Below, one piece after another: positions 42,776 through 51,468 of a stretch of 64,000 nucleotides of DNA (the first letter of the stretch is position 1; each line of letters opens with the position of its first letter). A program made the position numbers and the translations under genes. The notes below the pieces were generated by a model. It was given only the letters and a program-made list of their open reading frames with translations, searched no databases and had not been told where the DNA came from. The stretch is from DATDAH01 sp963725155 (GTDB taxonomy: Bacteria; Actinomycetota; Acidimicrobiia; Acidimicrobiales; DATDAH01). The stretch spans positions 186,001 through 250,000 of the forward strand of contig CAVRXU010000002.1 in NCBI GenBank assembly GCA_963725155.1, read 5' to 3'.

Positions 42776-43608
42776 AGCTCGCCAACGTCGACGGCCGCGC
42801 CGCGCTCGTCCTCGGTGATCAGATCGCCGATGTCGCCACCGCATCCGACGGACGCTTCGGTCCCGATCCGATGGCCCTCTACGACCAGTGGGACGAGTTC
42901 CACGACTTCGCGACCACCATCACTGCGCCAACCGGCTCGCTCGTCGAAGCCGCATTGCGGAACCCGGTGCCACGACCTCGGCAGGTGTTCGCCATCGGGC
43001 TCAACTACCGCAGCCACGCCGCGGAGACAGGCGCCGTCCTGCCGGAGGTCCCCGCGGTGTTCACGAAGTTCCCCGCCAGCCTCGCCGGGCCCTTCGACGA
43101 CATCGCCGTCGCCGGCCCGTCGGTCGACTGGGAGGTCGAGCTCGTCGTCGTCATCGGCCGCACCGCCGACCGCGTCACGACCGCTGATGCCTGGTCCCAC
43201 ATCGCCGGTGTCACCATCGGCCAGGACATCAGTGACCGGCACCTCCAGTTCGCCGCCGGCGCCCAGTTCTCCCTCGGCAAATCCCGCCGTGGCTACGGAC
43301 CCATCGGGCCGTGGATCGTCACACCCGACGAGCTGAACAACCCCGACGACCTCGCCCTCGGCTGCTCCGTCAACGGCGAGAAGATGCAAGACGCCCGCAC
43401 CACGGACCTCGTCTTCGACGTCCCCAACCTCATCGCCGAGCTCTCCGCCGTGCTGCCGCTCCTGCCCGGTGACGTCATCTTCACCGGCACTCCCGCCGGC
43501 GTTGGCATCGCCCGCAAACCGCCCCAGTTCCTCCAACCCGGCGACACCCTCGAGACCTGGATCGAAGGCATAGGCACAATCCGCAACCGCATCATCCAAG
43601 GAACCTGA
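42772..43608 (+). CDS. Fumarylacetoacetate hydrolase family protein
   Basis: 278 residues. Metal-binding pattern: FAIGLNYRSHAAE, DWEVELVVVIGR, GVTIGQDISDRHLQ and FTGTPAGVGIARKPP. FAH proteins in meta pathways cleave or decarboxylate ring-fission products. The GTG start overlaps the previous stop (GTGA). Confidence 0.88.
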   Translation: MKLANVDGRAALVLGDQIADVATASDGRFGPDPMALYDQWDEFHDFATTITAPTGSLVEAALRNPVPRPRQVFAIGLNYRSHAAETGAVLPEVPAVFTKFPASLAGPFDDIAVAGPSVDWEVELVVVIGRTADRVTTADAWSHIAGVTIGQDISDRHLQFAAGAQFSLGKSRRGYGPIGPWIVTPDELNNPDDLALGCSVNGEKMQDARTTDLVFDVPNLIAELSAVLPLLPGDVIFTGTPAGVGIARKPPQFLQPGDTLETWIEGIGTIRNRIIQGT

Positions 43609-43610
43609 CC

Positions 43611-44168
43611 ATGCAGATCCTCCCCCTCGCCCTCGAACCCTTCACGTGCCCGACCGACCGCGACATGCTCCCCTCCGAACGGCGCGAGTTCGTCCGCACC
43701 CACCGCACCTGCGTCTTCGGCACCCCCCGCCGCGCCGACGGCCCGGCGATGTCGATCGTCTACTACGTGCCCACCGACACCGACGAGCTGCTCGTGTCGA
43801 CTATGCGCGACCGGGGCAAGGCCAAGGTCGTCGCCCGCAACCCCAAGGTCAGCCTTTGCGTGCTCGACGAGCACTGGCCGTTCAGCTACCTGCAGGTGTA
43901 CTGCGACGCGACCGTCGACGACGACCCCGACCTCGTCGTCGATGTGATGATGGCCGTCGCAGGACGCATGTCCGGCGAGCCGCTCGACGATGACGCCCGA
44001 CCCTTCGTCCAAGCCATGGCCGAAGAGGAGGGCCGCGTCGTCCTCCGGTGCCGGCCCTACAGCACGTTCGCCCAGCCACCCCGGCACCTCCACAGCAATG
44101 ACCAAGAAGAGAAGATCACCCACTGGGCCTCTGCGGCGATGCCTTGGGCGGACCCTGATCCAACCTGA
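43611..44168 (+). CDS. Split-barrel (pyridoxamine phosphate oxidase-like/F420) protein
   Basis: 185 residues with the split barrel core FVRTHRTCVFGTPRRADGPAMS, LLVSTMRDRGKAKVVARNPKVSLCVLDE. This resembles flavin/deazaflavin-dependent oxidoreductases. It starts 2 bases after the hydrolase and ends the operon. In aromatic operons such proteins may reduce intermediates with F420; that is inference. Confidence 0.75.
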   Translation: MQILPLALEPFTCPTDRDMLPSERREFVRTHRTCVFGTPRRADGPAMSIVYYVPTDTDELLVSTMRDRGKAKVVARNPKVSLCVLDEHWPFSYLQVYCDATVDDDPDLVVDVMMAVAGRMSGEPLDDDARPFVQAMAEEEGRVVLRCRPYSTFAQPPRHLHSNDQEEKITHWASAAMPWADPDPT

Positions 44169-44685
44169 GTTCCGGGCAGAAGGACCCCGGTCGCGGTTCG
44201 CGTCCTGAGTGTGACCTTGCTCACGGTTTGCTAACGGACTCCCGGGGAAAGGCCGGGACGGACAGTCATGGGGCGCTGTTGGTGACGGCTGAGAACCCTG
44301 GGATTCCGGGCTAGTCGGTCCTCATCGGGAGAGGCCGGGACAGGCCCCGGCCGTCTCGTAATGAGCAGGTCAGGAGTTCGATTGTGCTCCCGGACCCTTG
44401 ACACCTGCGCCGTCCAGGCCAGTCCGTGATCCCAAGCTGGGTGTGCAGATCGGTTGGTCCGGAATCGTCGACGGCCGGGCTGCGAGCCTCCTGGTCAGCC
44501 GTACCGGACCATGTGCCGTCGAGTTCTCCGCGCGGCCGAGCCGCCGGTAGAGCTCGGTCGCTCGGAAACCGAAGACGTGTCACCGAGCAGCAGGTCCGGC
44601 GCGCACACATTGACGGGTTCGCCTCCGGGCAACCTGTTGGACCTCCCGTTCGACCTCCCGCCCCCGGGCTTGGCCACCATCAGAA
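44169..44685. other. Gene-free stretch before xis, with tRNA-like relic
   Basis: No convincing gene. It contains repeat copy 1 at 44589-44614. A degenerate tRNA-like stretch lies at about 44302-44394: ends TCCGGG and CCCGGA can pair, CTCGTAA resembles an anticodon loop and AGTTCGATT a T-loop, but the stems do not pair well. It is not a functional tRNA. Confidence 0.4.
44589..44614 (+). repeat. 26-bp inverted repeat flanking xis, copy 1
   Basis: Begins AGCAGGTCCGGCGCG and ends CACACATTGAC. An exact inverted copy lies at 45117-45142. Similarity continues as a hairpin-like GGGTT...AACCTG part. Confidence 0.75.
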
Positions 44686-44982
44686 CTACGCCGGGGTCTC
44701 GACGTTGCCCCTATGCCGTCGGCTGGCTGTGAGCGGCTCGGACGGCACAGCAAGGCCCGGACCCGGCTGCGGCCCTGCTTCCACGCTGACCGCGTCCCAC
44801 ACGGCGGCGCGGTCGACGCCGAGGGTCTCGGCGAGGTGGGCGACGGGGACGACGATGCGGCGACGCAGGCGGATGCACTTGAGATCGCCGCTGCAGGCGA
44901 GCTCGTAGGCGGTGGAACGGCCGATGCCGAGGATCTCTGCGGCCTGTTCGACGGTCAGGGTGAGGGGCTGGTTGGTGCTCAT
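44686..44982 (-). CDS. Excisionase-like MerR-type HTH protein
   Basis: 98 residues. A single winged HTH (LTVEQAAEILGIGRSTAYELACSGDLKCIRLRRRIVVPVAHLAE) of the excisionase family, then a Pro/Ala tail. It lies between the inverted 26-bp repeats and behind the integrase gene. It likely directs excision. The ATG at 44982 opens the domain. Confidence 0.82.
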   Translation of the reverse strand: MSTNQPLTLTVEQAAEILGIGRSTAYELACSGDLKCIRLRRRIVVPVAHLAETLGVDRAAVWDAVSVEAGPQPGPGLAVPSEPLTASRRHRGNVETPA

Positions 44983-45116
44983 GCCTACGTAAGCCCTTCG
45001 AGTGGCCGGCAGTGCGCGAGCTATTGCCGAGTCCGTGCCGTCCACCACACTCGGTGGCCGCCGGCGGCGAACGGGAGGTCACGCAGGAGGCCCCGCAGGT
45101 TTCCGAAGGGAAACCT

Positions 45117-45142
45117 GTCAATGTGTGCGCGCCGGACCTGCT
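45117..45142 (-). repeat. 26-bp inverted repeat flanking xis, copy 2
   Basis: Exact inverted copy of 44589-44614, in the gap between xis and int. A strong hairpin (CAGGTTTCC, GAA, GGGAAACCTG, 45096-45117) adjoins it and could end int or xis transcription. Confidence 0.75.
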
Positions 45143-45157
45143 TCTCAGGGGGTTCGC

Positions 45158-46312
45158 TCAGCGTGGCTGACCGCTGGTTCCAGTTCGACCACTGTTGTCG
45201 GTGAGGATGCTGCCGAGGTAGGTGGCAGCTGCCTGGTCGGTGGCCGGCATCACGTGCGTGTACAGGTTCAGGGTCGTGGCGTTCTCGCTGTGGCCGAGGC
45301 GCCCGCTGATCGTGGCGATCGGCACCCCGGCTCCACCCAGGACCGTCGCTACGAAGTGGCGCAGGTCGTGCAAGCGCACCCGCTCGAGGCCCAGGCCCTT
45401 CCGGAGGCGGCCGAAGCGGTTGGTGCACACGTCCGGGCGCCACGGGCAGCCCTCGGCGTCGCTGAACAGCAGGGCGTCGTCGGCCAGCCGATCACCGAGC
45501 GCCAGGGACCGCTCCTTCGCTCGCACGCGAACCGAGCGCAGGACGGCGACGGTCTGCTCGTCGATGGCCACCCGGCGGGACTGGTGGGTCTTGGTGTCCT
45601 TCTCGCGCAGCTCCCCGCGGACCTGGGAGATCGACCGGCGGACCGCGACTTCACATCGCTCGAGGTCGACGTCGGTCCACCGGAGAGCGCACGCCTCGCC
45701 GCGCCGGCAGCCGGTGGCGGCCAGCATCCACAGGTAGGCAGCGAAGTCCGGGTCCTCCGTCTCGGCGGCCTCCAGCAACGTCTGCACCTGTTGGACCGTG
45801 GGCGGCACGATCTCCCGCCGGCGCTGGACCGGCGGTGTGGCGTCGACGGCCGGGTTCCTAGCGATCAGGCCCCACCGCCGGGCCTGCTCAAGCGCCTGGC
45901 GCATCACGGTGTGGCAGATCCGCACGGTCCGGGCCGACAGGCCTCGTCCGTGCAGGTCGCTGTAGAGCCCGTCGAGGTCGATCGGCCGCAGCGACGCCAC
46001 CTTCCGGTCGCCCAGCGCCGGGCGGATGTACTTGCGAGACACCCACTCGTAGGACTCGATCGTCTTGGGCTCGACCATCCGGCGCTTCACGTCGAGCCAC
46101 CGGTCGAGCAGCTCGCCGAAGGTGATCGGCGCCGCCGCAGCGTGGCGACCCTCGTCGACCTCGACCAGGAGCCGGGACAGTTCCCGCTCGGCCTCCCGCC
46201 GCGTCCCCCGAACCGTCTGCTCGACGTAGCGCCGGACGCCAGCGGCATCGCGGCCCACGAAGACCTTGATCCGCCAACTGGTCTTTCCTCGCTGCTGGAT
46301 GTGGCCTCGCAT
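45158..46312 (-). CDS. Tyrosine site-specific integrase
   Basis: 384 residues. An N-terminal AP2-like arm-binding part (MRGHIQQRGKTSWRIKVFVG), a SAM-like core-binding domain (TFGELLDRWLDVKRRMVEPKT), and the catalytic domain follow. The catalytic residues are Arg in ATGCRRGEACAL, His/Arg in LHDLRHFVAT, His in GRLGHSE and Tyr in LNLYTHVM. It lies 108 bases from the tRNA-Arg gene it uses as attB. GAGGAGGATTGCC precedes the ATG at 46312, and this leader contains an inverted copy of the arm site. Confidence 0.93.
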   Translation of the reverse strand: MRGHIQQRGKTSWRIKVFVGRDAAGVRRYVEQTVRGTRREAERELSRLLVEVDEGRHAAAAPITFGELLDRWLDVKRRMVEPKTIESYEWVSRKYIRPALGDRKVASLRPIDLDGLYSDLHGRGLSARTVRICHTVMRQALEQARRWGLIARNPAVDATPPVQRRREIVPPTVQQVQTLLEAAETEDPDFAAYLWMLAATGCRRGEACALRWTDVDLERCEVAVRRSISQVRGELREKDTKTHQSRRVAIDEQTVAVLRSVRVRAKERSLALGDRLADDALLFSDAEGCPWRPDVCTNRFGRLRKGLGLERVRLHDLRHFVATVLGGAGVPIATISGRLGHSENATTLNLYTHVMPATDQAAATYLGSILTDNSGRTGTSGQPR

Positions 46313-46342
46313 GGCAATCCTCCTCGGACACGTAGGCCCGTC

Positions 46343-46363
46343 GGATTGCCAAGGGATTGCCAA
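46343..46363. repeat. Integrase arm-type sites, right end of element B
   Basis: GGATTGCCAA at 46343-46352 and 46354-46363 (11-base period); an inverted TGGCAATCC at 46312-46320 overlaps the integrase start. It matches the pair at 32136-32157. Confidence 0.6.
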
Positions 46364-46417
46364 GTGGCGGAAGAAATCCCGCCGAGGTCAGTCCACAGGC
46401 CTGTGACCTGGGGCTTC

Positions 46418-46494
<77 letters not shown>

Positions 46495-46525
46495 AGGGCG
46501 GTTCACTCTACCGGCCGCGGTCGGA

Positions 46526-47701
46526 TCAGCTCGTGGGATCCTCCAGCGAGGTGACGAACAGGGTGTCGTTGGCCAGGCCCCACGGGGGGCGGAGGAAGCC
46601 GAGGGCCCGGACGTCCTCCAGCCAGTGGCTGAAGGGCGAGCGCTGGGAGAACGTGCCCCCGCCGAGCACCCGACCCAGTCGGAGCAGGGTCTGTTCGGCC
46701 AGCTCGGCGATGGACTGCTTGGCCCGCAGGGCGGCATGCGCGGCCACGCCGGCGTCAGCCGATTCGAGGGCCCGGAGGGCGCCCTCGTGGGCCTGGACCG
46801 CCAGCCAGTGGTCCTGCTCGGCCTTCGTCCACTCGACCTGCTCGTAGGCCCGCAGAGTGTCGGCCCGATCGCGGATCTGGGCCCGGGCGGTGGCGATCGC
46901 CTCGTCCAGCACGCCGAGCACGACCGCGACGAAGTAGGCCTCGACGGTCGGCATCGCCGCGGCGGTGACCTGATCCATCGGACGTTCTGTGGCCAGCCGA
47001 ACGGCGGGCGTTCCCTCGAGGCGCAGGGCGTGGCTCTGGGTGGCCCGCATCCCCATGCCGTCCCACTCGGCGATCATCTCGACGTGGTCCGAGGTCTCCC
47101 ACGGTCGGCCGGCCATGTCGAGCACGAAGATGGACGGGGTGTCCTCGCCCTCAGCGACGGCGGTCGTGATCATGCGCTCGCAGATGCCGGAGCCGCTCCC
47201 GAAGTGCTTGGCCCCGGCGATGCGGTAGGTCGCGCCGTCGAGGAAGGGCTCGAGGTCGCCGTCGGGCGTCGCCACCGAGCGGGTCTTGGCGATGTCACCG
47301 CCGCTGCCGGGCTCGGAGGTGATCGTGCCCCACTGGTGTCCGCCCACGGCGGAGTCGACCACGGCGGACCACTGCGCTACCCACGCCGGATTCGACTGTT
47401 CAGGCGCGGCCGACCAGTAGGCGATGACCGCCGGGTGCATGGCCGACACCAGCGCGACGGACGGGTCCCCGCCCGCCAGAGCCCGCAGTGCCTGGGCGAC
47501 CGGCCGGGTGCTCGACGTCACGTCCACCCAGGTCCCGCCGGCGTCGACGGGCACGGCCATGAGGGGGAGGCCGCAGTCCCGCAGTTCGGCGAAATCGGCT
47601 GGATCCAGGTGCCGCCGGAGCTGGCGGTCCGTGCGCTGGGCCCGCCAGTCGTCGGCCAGATCCGCGACCGCAGCACAGATCTCCTCGTCGGTCCGGCTCA
47701 T
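46526..47701 (-). CDS. Acyl-CoA dehydrogenase-fold flavoprotein
   Basis: 391 residues with the three ACAD regions: helical N-terminus (DLADDWRAQRTDRQLRRHLDP), FMN/FAD sheet domain (GTITSEPGSGGDIAKTRSVA) and C-terminal helices (LLRLGRVLGGGTFSQRSPFSHWLEDVRAL). The final SHWLEDVRA motif is closer to DszC/HsaA-type flavin monooxygenases than to true dehydrogenases. The substrate is unknown. Confidence 0.82.
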   Translation of the reverse strand: MSRTDEEICAAVADLADDWRAQRTDRQLRRHLDPADFAELRDCGLPLMAVPVDAGGTWVDVTSSTRPVAQALRALAGGDPSVALVSAMHPAVIAYWSAAPEQSNPAWVAQWSAVVDSAVGGHQWGTITSEPGSGGDIAKTRSVATPDGDLEPFLDGATYRIAGAKHFGSGSGICERMITTAVAEGEDTPSIFVLDMAGRPWETSDHVEMIAEWDGMGMRATQSHALRLEGTPAVRLATERPMDQVTAAAMPTVEAYFVAVVLGVLDEAIATARAQIRDRADTLRAYEQVEWTKAEQDHWLAVQAHEGALRALESADAGVAAHAALRAKQSIAELAEQTLLRLGRVLGGGTFSQRSPFSHWLEDVRALGFLRPPWGLANDTLFVTSLEDPTS

Positions 47702-47819
47702 GGACCGACCCTACGGCCCTTCCCGAGTTCCGTGCTGGGGCCCACCCGTGTGAGGTGAGCTTCACGGTTCCGGGGACGGAACAGCGTCGCCCGCGGCACG
47801 CCTGGTGGATCAGAACGCG

Positions 47820-48611
47820 TCAGTAGCGGTCGGGGACGAACGTCTGCTCGCTCAGGGGTGGGCGGACGTAGTCGTCGTCCTGGCGGGGCGGCAGGTCGAG
47901 CCGGTCGTTGGTGAGGTCCTTGTAAGGCACCTGCTCGAGGAGGTGGGTGATGCAGTTGAGCCGGGCCCGGCGCTTGTCGTTGGCGTCGACCACCCACCAC
48001 GGCGAGTGCTTGGTGTCGGTGAAGCGGAACATGTCGTCCTTGGCCCGGGAGTAGTCGGCCCAGCGCGCCCGGGACTGCATGTCCATCGGGCTCAGCTTCC
48101 AGCGCTTGTCCGGGTGGTTGATGCGGGCGATGAAGCGTCGCTCCTGCTCCTCGTCGCTCACCGAGAACCAGTACTTGACCAGCACCACCCCCGACCGGAT
48201 GAGCATGAGCTCGAAGTCCGGGCAGGCCCGGAGGAACTCCGTGTGCTCCTCCTCGGTGCAGAAGCCCATCACCCGCTCGACGCCGGCCCGGTTGTACCAG
48301 GAGCGGTCGAACAGCACGATCTCCCCCGCCGAGGGGAGCTCGGCCACATAGCGCTGGAAGTACCACTGCGACCGTTCCTTCTCAGTGGGCTTGTCCAGGG
48401 CGACGACCCGCACGATGCGGGGGTTGCAGCGCTCGACGATGCGCTTGATCGTGCCCCCCTTGCCCGCGGCATCCCGGCCCTCGAAGAGGACGCAGACCTT
48501 GAGGCCCTCGTGGTGGACCCAGTCCTGCAGCTTGACCAGCTCCCGCTGGAGTCGCTCCAGCTCGGGCTCGTACACCGCGAGGTCCAGCTTGGCCGGCTTG
48601 TTGTTGTTCAC
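47820..48611 (-). CDS. ppk2: Polyphosphate kinase 2
   Basis: 263 residues. Walker A EGRDAAGKGGTIKR (about 44-57), lid/Walker B IVLFDRSWYNRAGVERVMGFC, and SPMDMQSRARWADYSRAKDDMF are all hallmarks of PPK2. It transfers phosphate from polyphosphate to nucleoside mono- or diphosphates; class I (NDP) versus others cannot be fixed here. GTG start. Confidence 0.92.
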   Translation of the reverse strand: MNNNKPAKLDLAVYEPELERLQRELVKLQDWVHHEGLKVCVLFEGRDAAGKGGTIKRIVERCNPRIVRVVALDKPTEKERSQWYFQRYVAELPSAGEIVLFDRSWYNRAGVERVMGFCTEEEHTEFLRACPDFELMLIRSGVVLVKYWFSVSDEEQERRFIARINHPDKRWKLSPMDMQSRARWADYSRAKDDMFRFTDTKHSPWWVVDANDKRRARLNCITHLLEQVPYKDLTNDRLDLPPRQDDDYVRPPLSEQTFVPDRY

Positions 48612-48731
48612 GCAGAGGAGTCTGTCAGTCCGTCACCAGCCGTCGCGGGGCGTCAGTCACAGGTCGAGCGGCGAGGGAGCTCGAACCGTGATCTGTGGCG
48701 TGAGGTGCGTGAGATCCTGACCGCGGGTGCG

Positions 48732-49118
48732 TCACACCTTGATGACGGCGAGCCCGCTGATGTCCGCGTAGTCGTCGTCCTGGGTCACGACGGGCACGCC
48801 GAGTGACAGCGCCGTCGCCGCGATCCAGGAATCGTTGACGGGCATGCGCTGGTTGCTGTCGCGCAGAAGCAGTCGAAGCCTCGCCCAGGAGTCCGAAACC
48901 CGGTCATCCACCGGTAGGGGCTGCAGCGCGAGCGCTTCGGTCAGTGTCCCGAGGCGGCGGCTGCGGGTCTCGACATCAGCAGCCGCGAGCACGCCGGCGC
49001 GTAGCTCGCCGATGGTGATCACCGAAACCCCGATCTCGTCAGGCAGGGCCCGGTGGTCCAGCGGCCGCCCAGACTCGCGGGCGATGAACACCGTGGTGTC
49101 GGCCAGACCGCGGGTCAC
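48732..49118 (-). CDS. PIN-domain (VapC-like) toxin
   Basis: 128 residues with PIN acidic residues: Asp in GLADTTVFIA, Glu in VITIGELRAG, and Asp in NDSWIAATAL and TQDDDYADI. A predicted RNase toxin. It overlaps the antitoxin gene by 4 bases. Confidence 0.9.
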   Translation of the reverse strand: MTRGLADTTVFIARESGRPLDHRALPDEIGVSVITIGELRAGVLAAADVETRSRRLGTLTEALALQPLPVDDRVSDSWARLRLLLRDSNQRMPVNDSWIAATALSLGVPVVTQDDDYADISGLAVIKV

Positions 49119-49369
49119 ATCGACGGCAGATCGTCGGTCGTGCCAGGAGCCAGCGTGCGCAGCTCAGCGGTCAGCGCAGGATCCGCCTGCCGGGGTTGCA
49201 CCCGGCGCACGAACTCGTCGCGTGTGATCCAGTGTGGGCGGCGGGCGAGTGGTTCGAGCACGGCCACCGGCCGGCCTTCCACGGTGATCGTCACCGACTC
49301 GCCGGCCTCGACACGGTCGAGCAGCGCCCGGGTGTTGTTGCGCAGCTCCCGTGAGGCGACCTCGGACAT
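49115..49369 (-). CDS. Phd/YefM-family antitoxin
   Basis: 84 residues. The N-terminal domain ASRELRNNTRALLDRVEAGESVTITVEGRPVAVLEPL is the Phd/YefM DNA-binding fold and the C-terminus is toxin-binding. The ATG at 49369 lies 6 bases after a TACGCT -10 box. GTCGCAT occurs twice around the promoter (as GTCGCATA and GTCGCATG), a plausible binding site for autoregulation. Confidence 0.88.
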   Translation of the reverse strand: MSEVASRELRNNTRALLDRVEAGESVTITVEGRPVAVLEPLARRPHWITRDEFVRRVQPRQADPALTAELRTLAPGTTDDLPSM

Positions 49370-49375
49370 GCGACA

Positions 49376-49381
49376 AGCGTA
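49376..49381 (-). promoter_or_regulatory. -10 box of leaderless antitoxin promoter
   Basis: TACGCT on the minus strand, 6 bases before the ATG at 49369. Confidence 0.5.
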
Positions 49382-49555
49382 GCACATATGCGACACAGAC
49401 AGCGCCCCAAAAAACGCCCGGGCGCTGAGGTCCGACGGCTGCAGCCGCTGGTCGTCGCGCGGCGAACGGCTCACAAGCCGACGACAGGCAGTGCGAGTGC
49501 ACCCGGGTGATACCACTGCTTACGATGCATGGCCGTCAAGTGACCAGGGGGCGCG

Positions 49556-49957
49556 ATGAACCTCGGACGCGTGAGCAGCGCGGCGTTGATGCTGTCGGGC
49601 CTCGCTGGCGCGGTGGCGCCCACACGAGTGGCATCTGCCCTCGATCTGTCCCCGCTCTCGGATCGGGGCGTCGCCGAGATCCGAGCGGGTGTCGGTGGCA
49701 CGTACGCGGCGCTCGGAGCCTGGGCACTGGCCAGCCGTGAGCCGTCGGCGCAAGTCGCGGTCGGGGTGACCTGGCTGGGCGCGGCAGTCCTGCGGCTGGC
49801 TTCACTCCTGGTCGATCGGCCCCGCACCGACGTCGCCTATTGGAGCTATCTCGCGGCCGAGATCGGCTTCGGTGCCGCCGCGCTGGCCACGGCGACCCAC
49901 GACCGCGGCAACGGACGAGGGCGGCGCTCGACCATGGCGACAAGGGAGCGACAGTGA
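49556..49957 (+). CDS. Small membrane protein (DUF4345-like)
   Basis: 133 residues with four hydrophobic segments (LGRVSSAALMLSGLAGAVAP; GVGGTYAALGAWALA; VAVGVTWLGAAVLRLASLLVD; YWSYLAAEIGFGAAALA). The layout resembles DUF4345 proteins. Function unknown. Coupled to the next gene by a GTGA overlap. Confidence 0.75.
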   Translation: MNLGRVSSAALMLSGLAGAVAPTRVASALDLSPLSDRGVAEIRAGVGGTYAALGAWALASREPSAQVAVGVTWLGAAVLRLASLLVDRPRTDVAYWSYLAAEIGFGAAALATATHDRGNGRGRRSTMATRERQ

Positions 49958-50340
49958 CCCGGTTCGGCGATGGGCCCGAGATCATCGGCCAGTACCTGCG
50001 CGCCGACCGTGCCCGCGACACCGACGCCGTCGTGGCCACCTTTGCGTCCGACGCCGAAGTCCACGACGACGGACAGGACCACCGCGGGACCGAGGCGATC
50101 CGCTCCTGGCGTGAGGGTCCCGCTAACCGCTATCGGTACGACGTCGAGATCCTCGGCGTCCACGCGACCTCCGATGATCGACATGTCGTGCGGACGCGGC
50201 TCACCGGCGACTTCCCCGGTGGCACCGTCGACCTCGACATGGGCTTCACGCTCGACGGCGACCTGATCTCGGCGCTTGCGATCGCCACCGCGGCCGACGC
50301 CGACGCCGAGCAGCGGAACGCGCGCCCGAACATCCGCTGA
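49954..50340 (+). CDS. SnoaL/NTF2-like protein
   Basis: 128 residues: IIGQYLRADRARDTDAVVATFASDAEVHDDGQDHRGTEAI is the N-terminal helix-strand pattern of SnoaL-like ketosteroid isomerase-fold proteins. The GTG start overlaps the membrane protein stop. Substrate unknown. Confidence 0.82.
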   Translation: MTRFGDGPEIIGQYLRADRARDTDAVVATFASDAEVHDDGQDHRGTEAIRSWREGPANRYRYDVEILGVHATSDDRHVVRTRLTGDFPGGTVDLDMGFTLDGDLISALAIATAADADAEQRNARPNIR

Positions 50341-50479
50341 GCCTCGGCGGGTTTCGCGCCCGTGCGGTCGTCGGAGTGAGCCCGCCGGCGGTTTTAAACC
50401 TGTCCCACGTGCCCAACGACGATCAGCGCTGCTCGACCGCCGTCTGACCAGGGAGAACGTTGTGCATGGCACAACGGAG

Positions 50480-50570
50480 CGGAGAGGGTGGGATTTGAAC
50501 CCACGAGCAACCTTGCGGTCACTAACGCCTTAGCAGGGCGCCCCGATCAGCCAGACTCCGGCACCTCTCC
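50480..50570 (-). tRNA. tRNA-Ser(GCT)
   Basis: Minus strand, about 91 bases with a long variable arm. Acceptor GGAGAGG pairs with CCTCTCC, the anticodon loop is CTGCTAA (anticodon GCT) and the T-loop is TTCAAAT. CCA is not encoded. Confidence 0.94.
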
Positions 50571-50619
50571 TGAAGGTGGGGATGGTAGCGAGCCACCACC
50601 GGTGCATCCCCGCCCACGG

Positions 50620-51138
50620 TCAGGCCGGGGCCGACACCCCCACACCGCCGCGGGTATCCGCGCCATAGCGGCGCTTCTCCTCCTCGATGTCAAGGGGCTC
50701 GATGTGGGCCCTCGCCTCCAACGTCGCCTCGTCGATGAGGTCGGCGGGGACCAGCCAGGACACCTCGAACTCGATGCCGTCAGGATCGCGGGCGTAGAGG
50801 GCCTTCGTCGTGCCGTGGTCGCTGGCGCCGACGAGGGCACCGTTGGCCGACAGAAGGTCGGCGAGGCGGTCCAGCTCGGCCAGTGTGTCGACCTCCCAGG
50901 CGAGGTGGTAGAGGCCGACGGTCTGTCGACCGGCTCCGGACGGCCCGGCGCCCTCGCCGATGGTGAACAGGCCCAGGTCATGGTCATTGGTCGAGCCAGA
51001 GGCCTGCAGGAACACCGCCCCGTCGAAGCCCTCGACCATGCCGATCCGGCGGAACCCGAGCACCTCCACGTAGAAGGTGGCGGACCGCTGGGCGTCCCGC
51101 ACATAGAGGACGGCGTGGTTCAGACGGAGGACAGGCAT
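50620..51138 (-). CDS. VOC-family catechol 2,3-dioxygenase-like protein
   Basis: 172 residues. Two glyoxalase-like modules: LRLNHAVLYVRDAQRSATFYVEVLGF and TVGLYHLAWEVDTLAELDRL ... ALYARDPDGIEFEVSW. The metal ligands would be the His in LNHA, His in YHLA and Glu in IEFEV. Actual substrate unknown. Confidence 0.88.
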   Translation of the reverse strand: MPVLRLNHAVLYVRDAQRSATFYVEVLGFRRIGMVEGFDGAVFLQASGSTNDHDLGLFTIGEGAGPSGAGRQTVGLYHLAWEVDTLAELDRLADLLSANGALVGASDHGTTKALYARDPDGIEFEVSWLVPADLIDEATLEARAHIEPLDIEEEKRRYGADTRGGVGVSAPA

Positions 51139-51165
51139 GGTCTGGTGAACGTCTCCCGATGTGAC

Positions 51166-51340
51166 CTATTCCGCGGCGGCGAAGGCCTCGACCGCGCCCT
51201 CGGAAAAGGCCTTGAGGTCGTCGGGCTTGCGGCTCGTCACCAGCGCGTTCGGCCCCGCCTCGTCGATCAAGACCTCCTCGTCGGTCCCCCCTCGTTGCTG
51301 ACGAGAAGGCGATGCGTCGGTCCTGCAGCTGATCGGTCAT
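51166..51340 (-). pseudogene. Internally deleted PfpI/DJ-1 family remnant
   Basis: The start encodes MTDQLQDRRIAF then, after a frame change, LVSNEG, the N-terminus of PfpI-type amidotransferase-like proteins. It is followed directly by DEAGPNALVTSRKPDDLKAFSEGAVEAF and a stop, the usual C-terminus. The middle, about 110 residues with the catalytic cysteine, is missing. Confidence 0.7.
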
Positions 51341-51468
51341 CGTTCTCCCCTACCTATCGGATGGGCGGTCAACACCGACCCGCCCACCAGGGTGGGTGCG
51401 ATCACCGACCACCGGCAGCGCGGTGACATTCTCGTGACGCAAGGGGCGCCAGGGTGTAGGACAGACGC

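Noticed and set aside
44426..44908. Plus-strand reading frames across the region before xis
   Set aside because: They run antisense to the excisionase or through the inverted repeat, with no domain, and codon use fits shadows.
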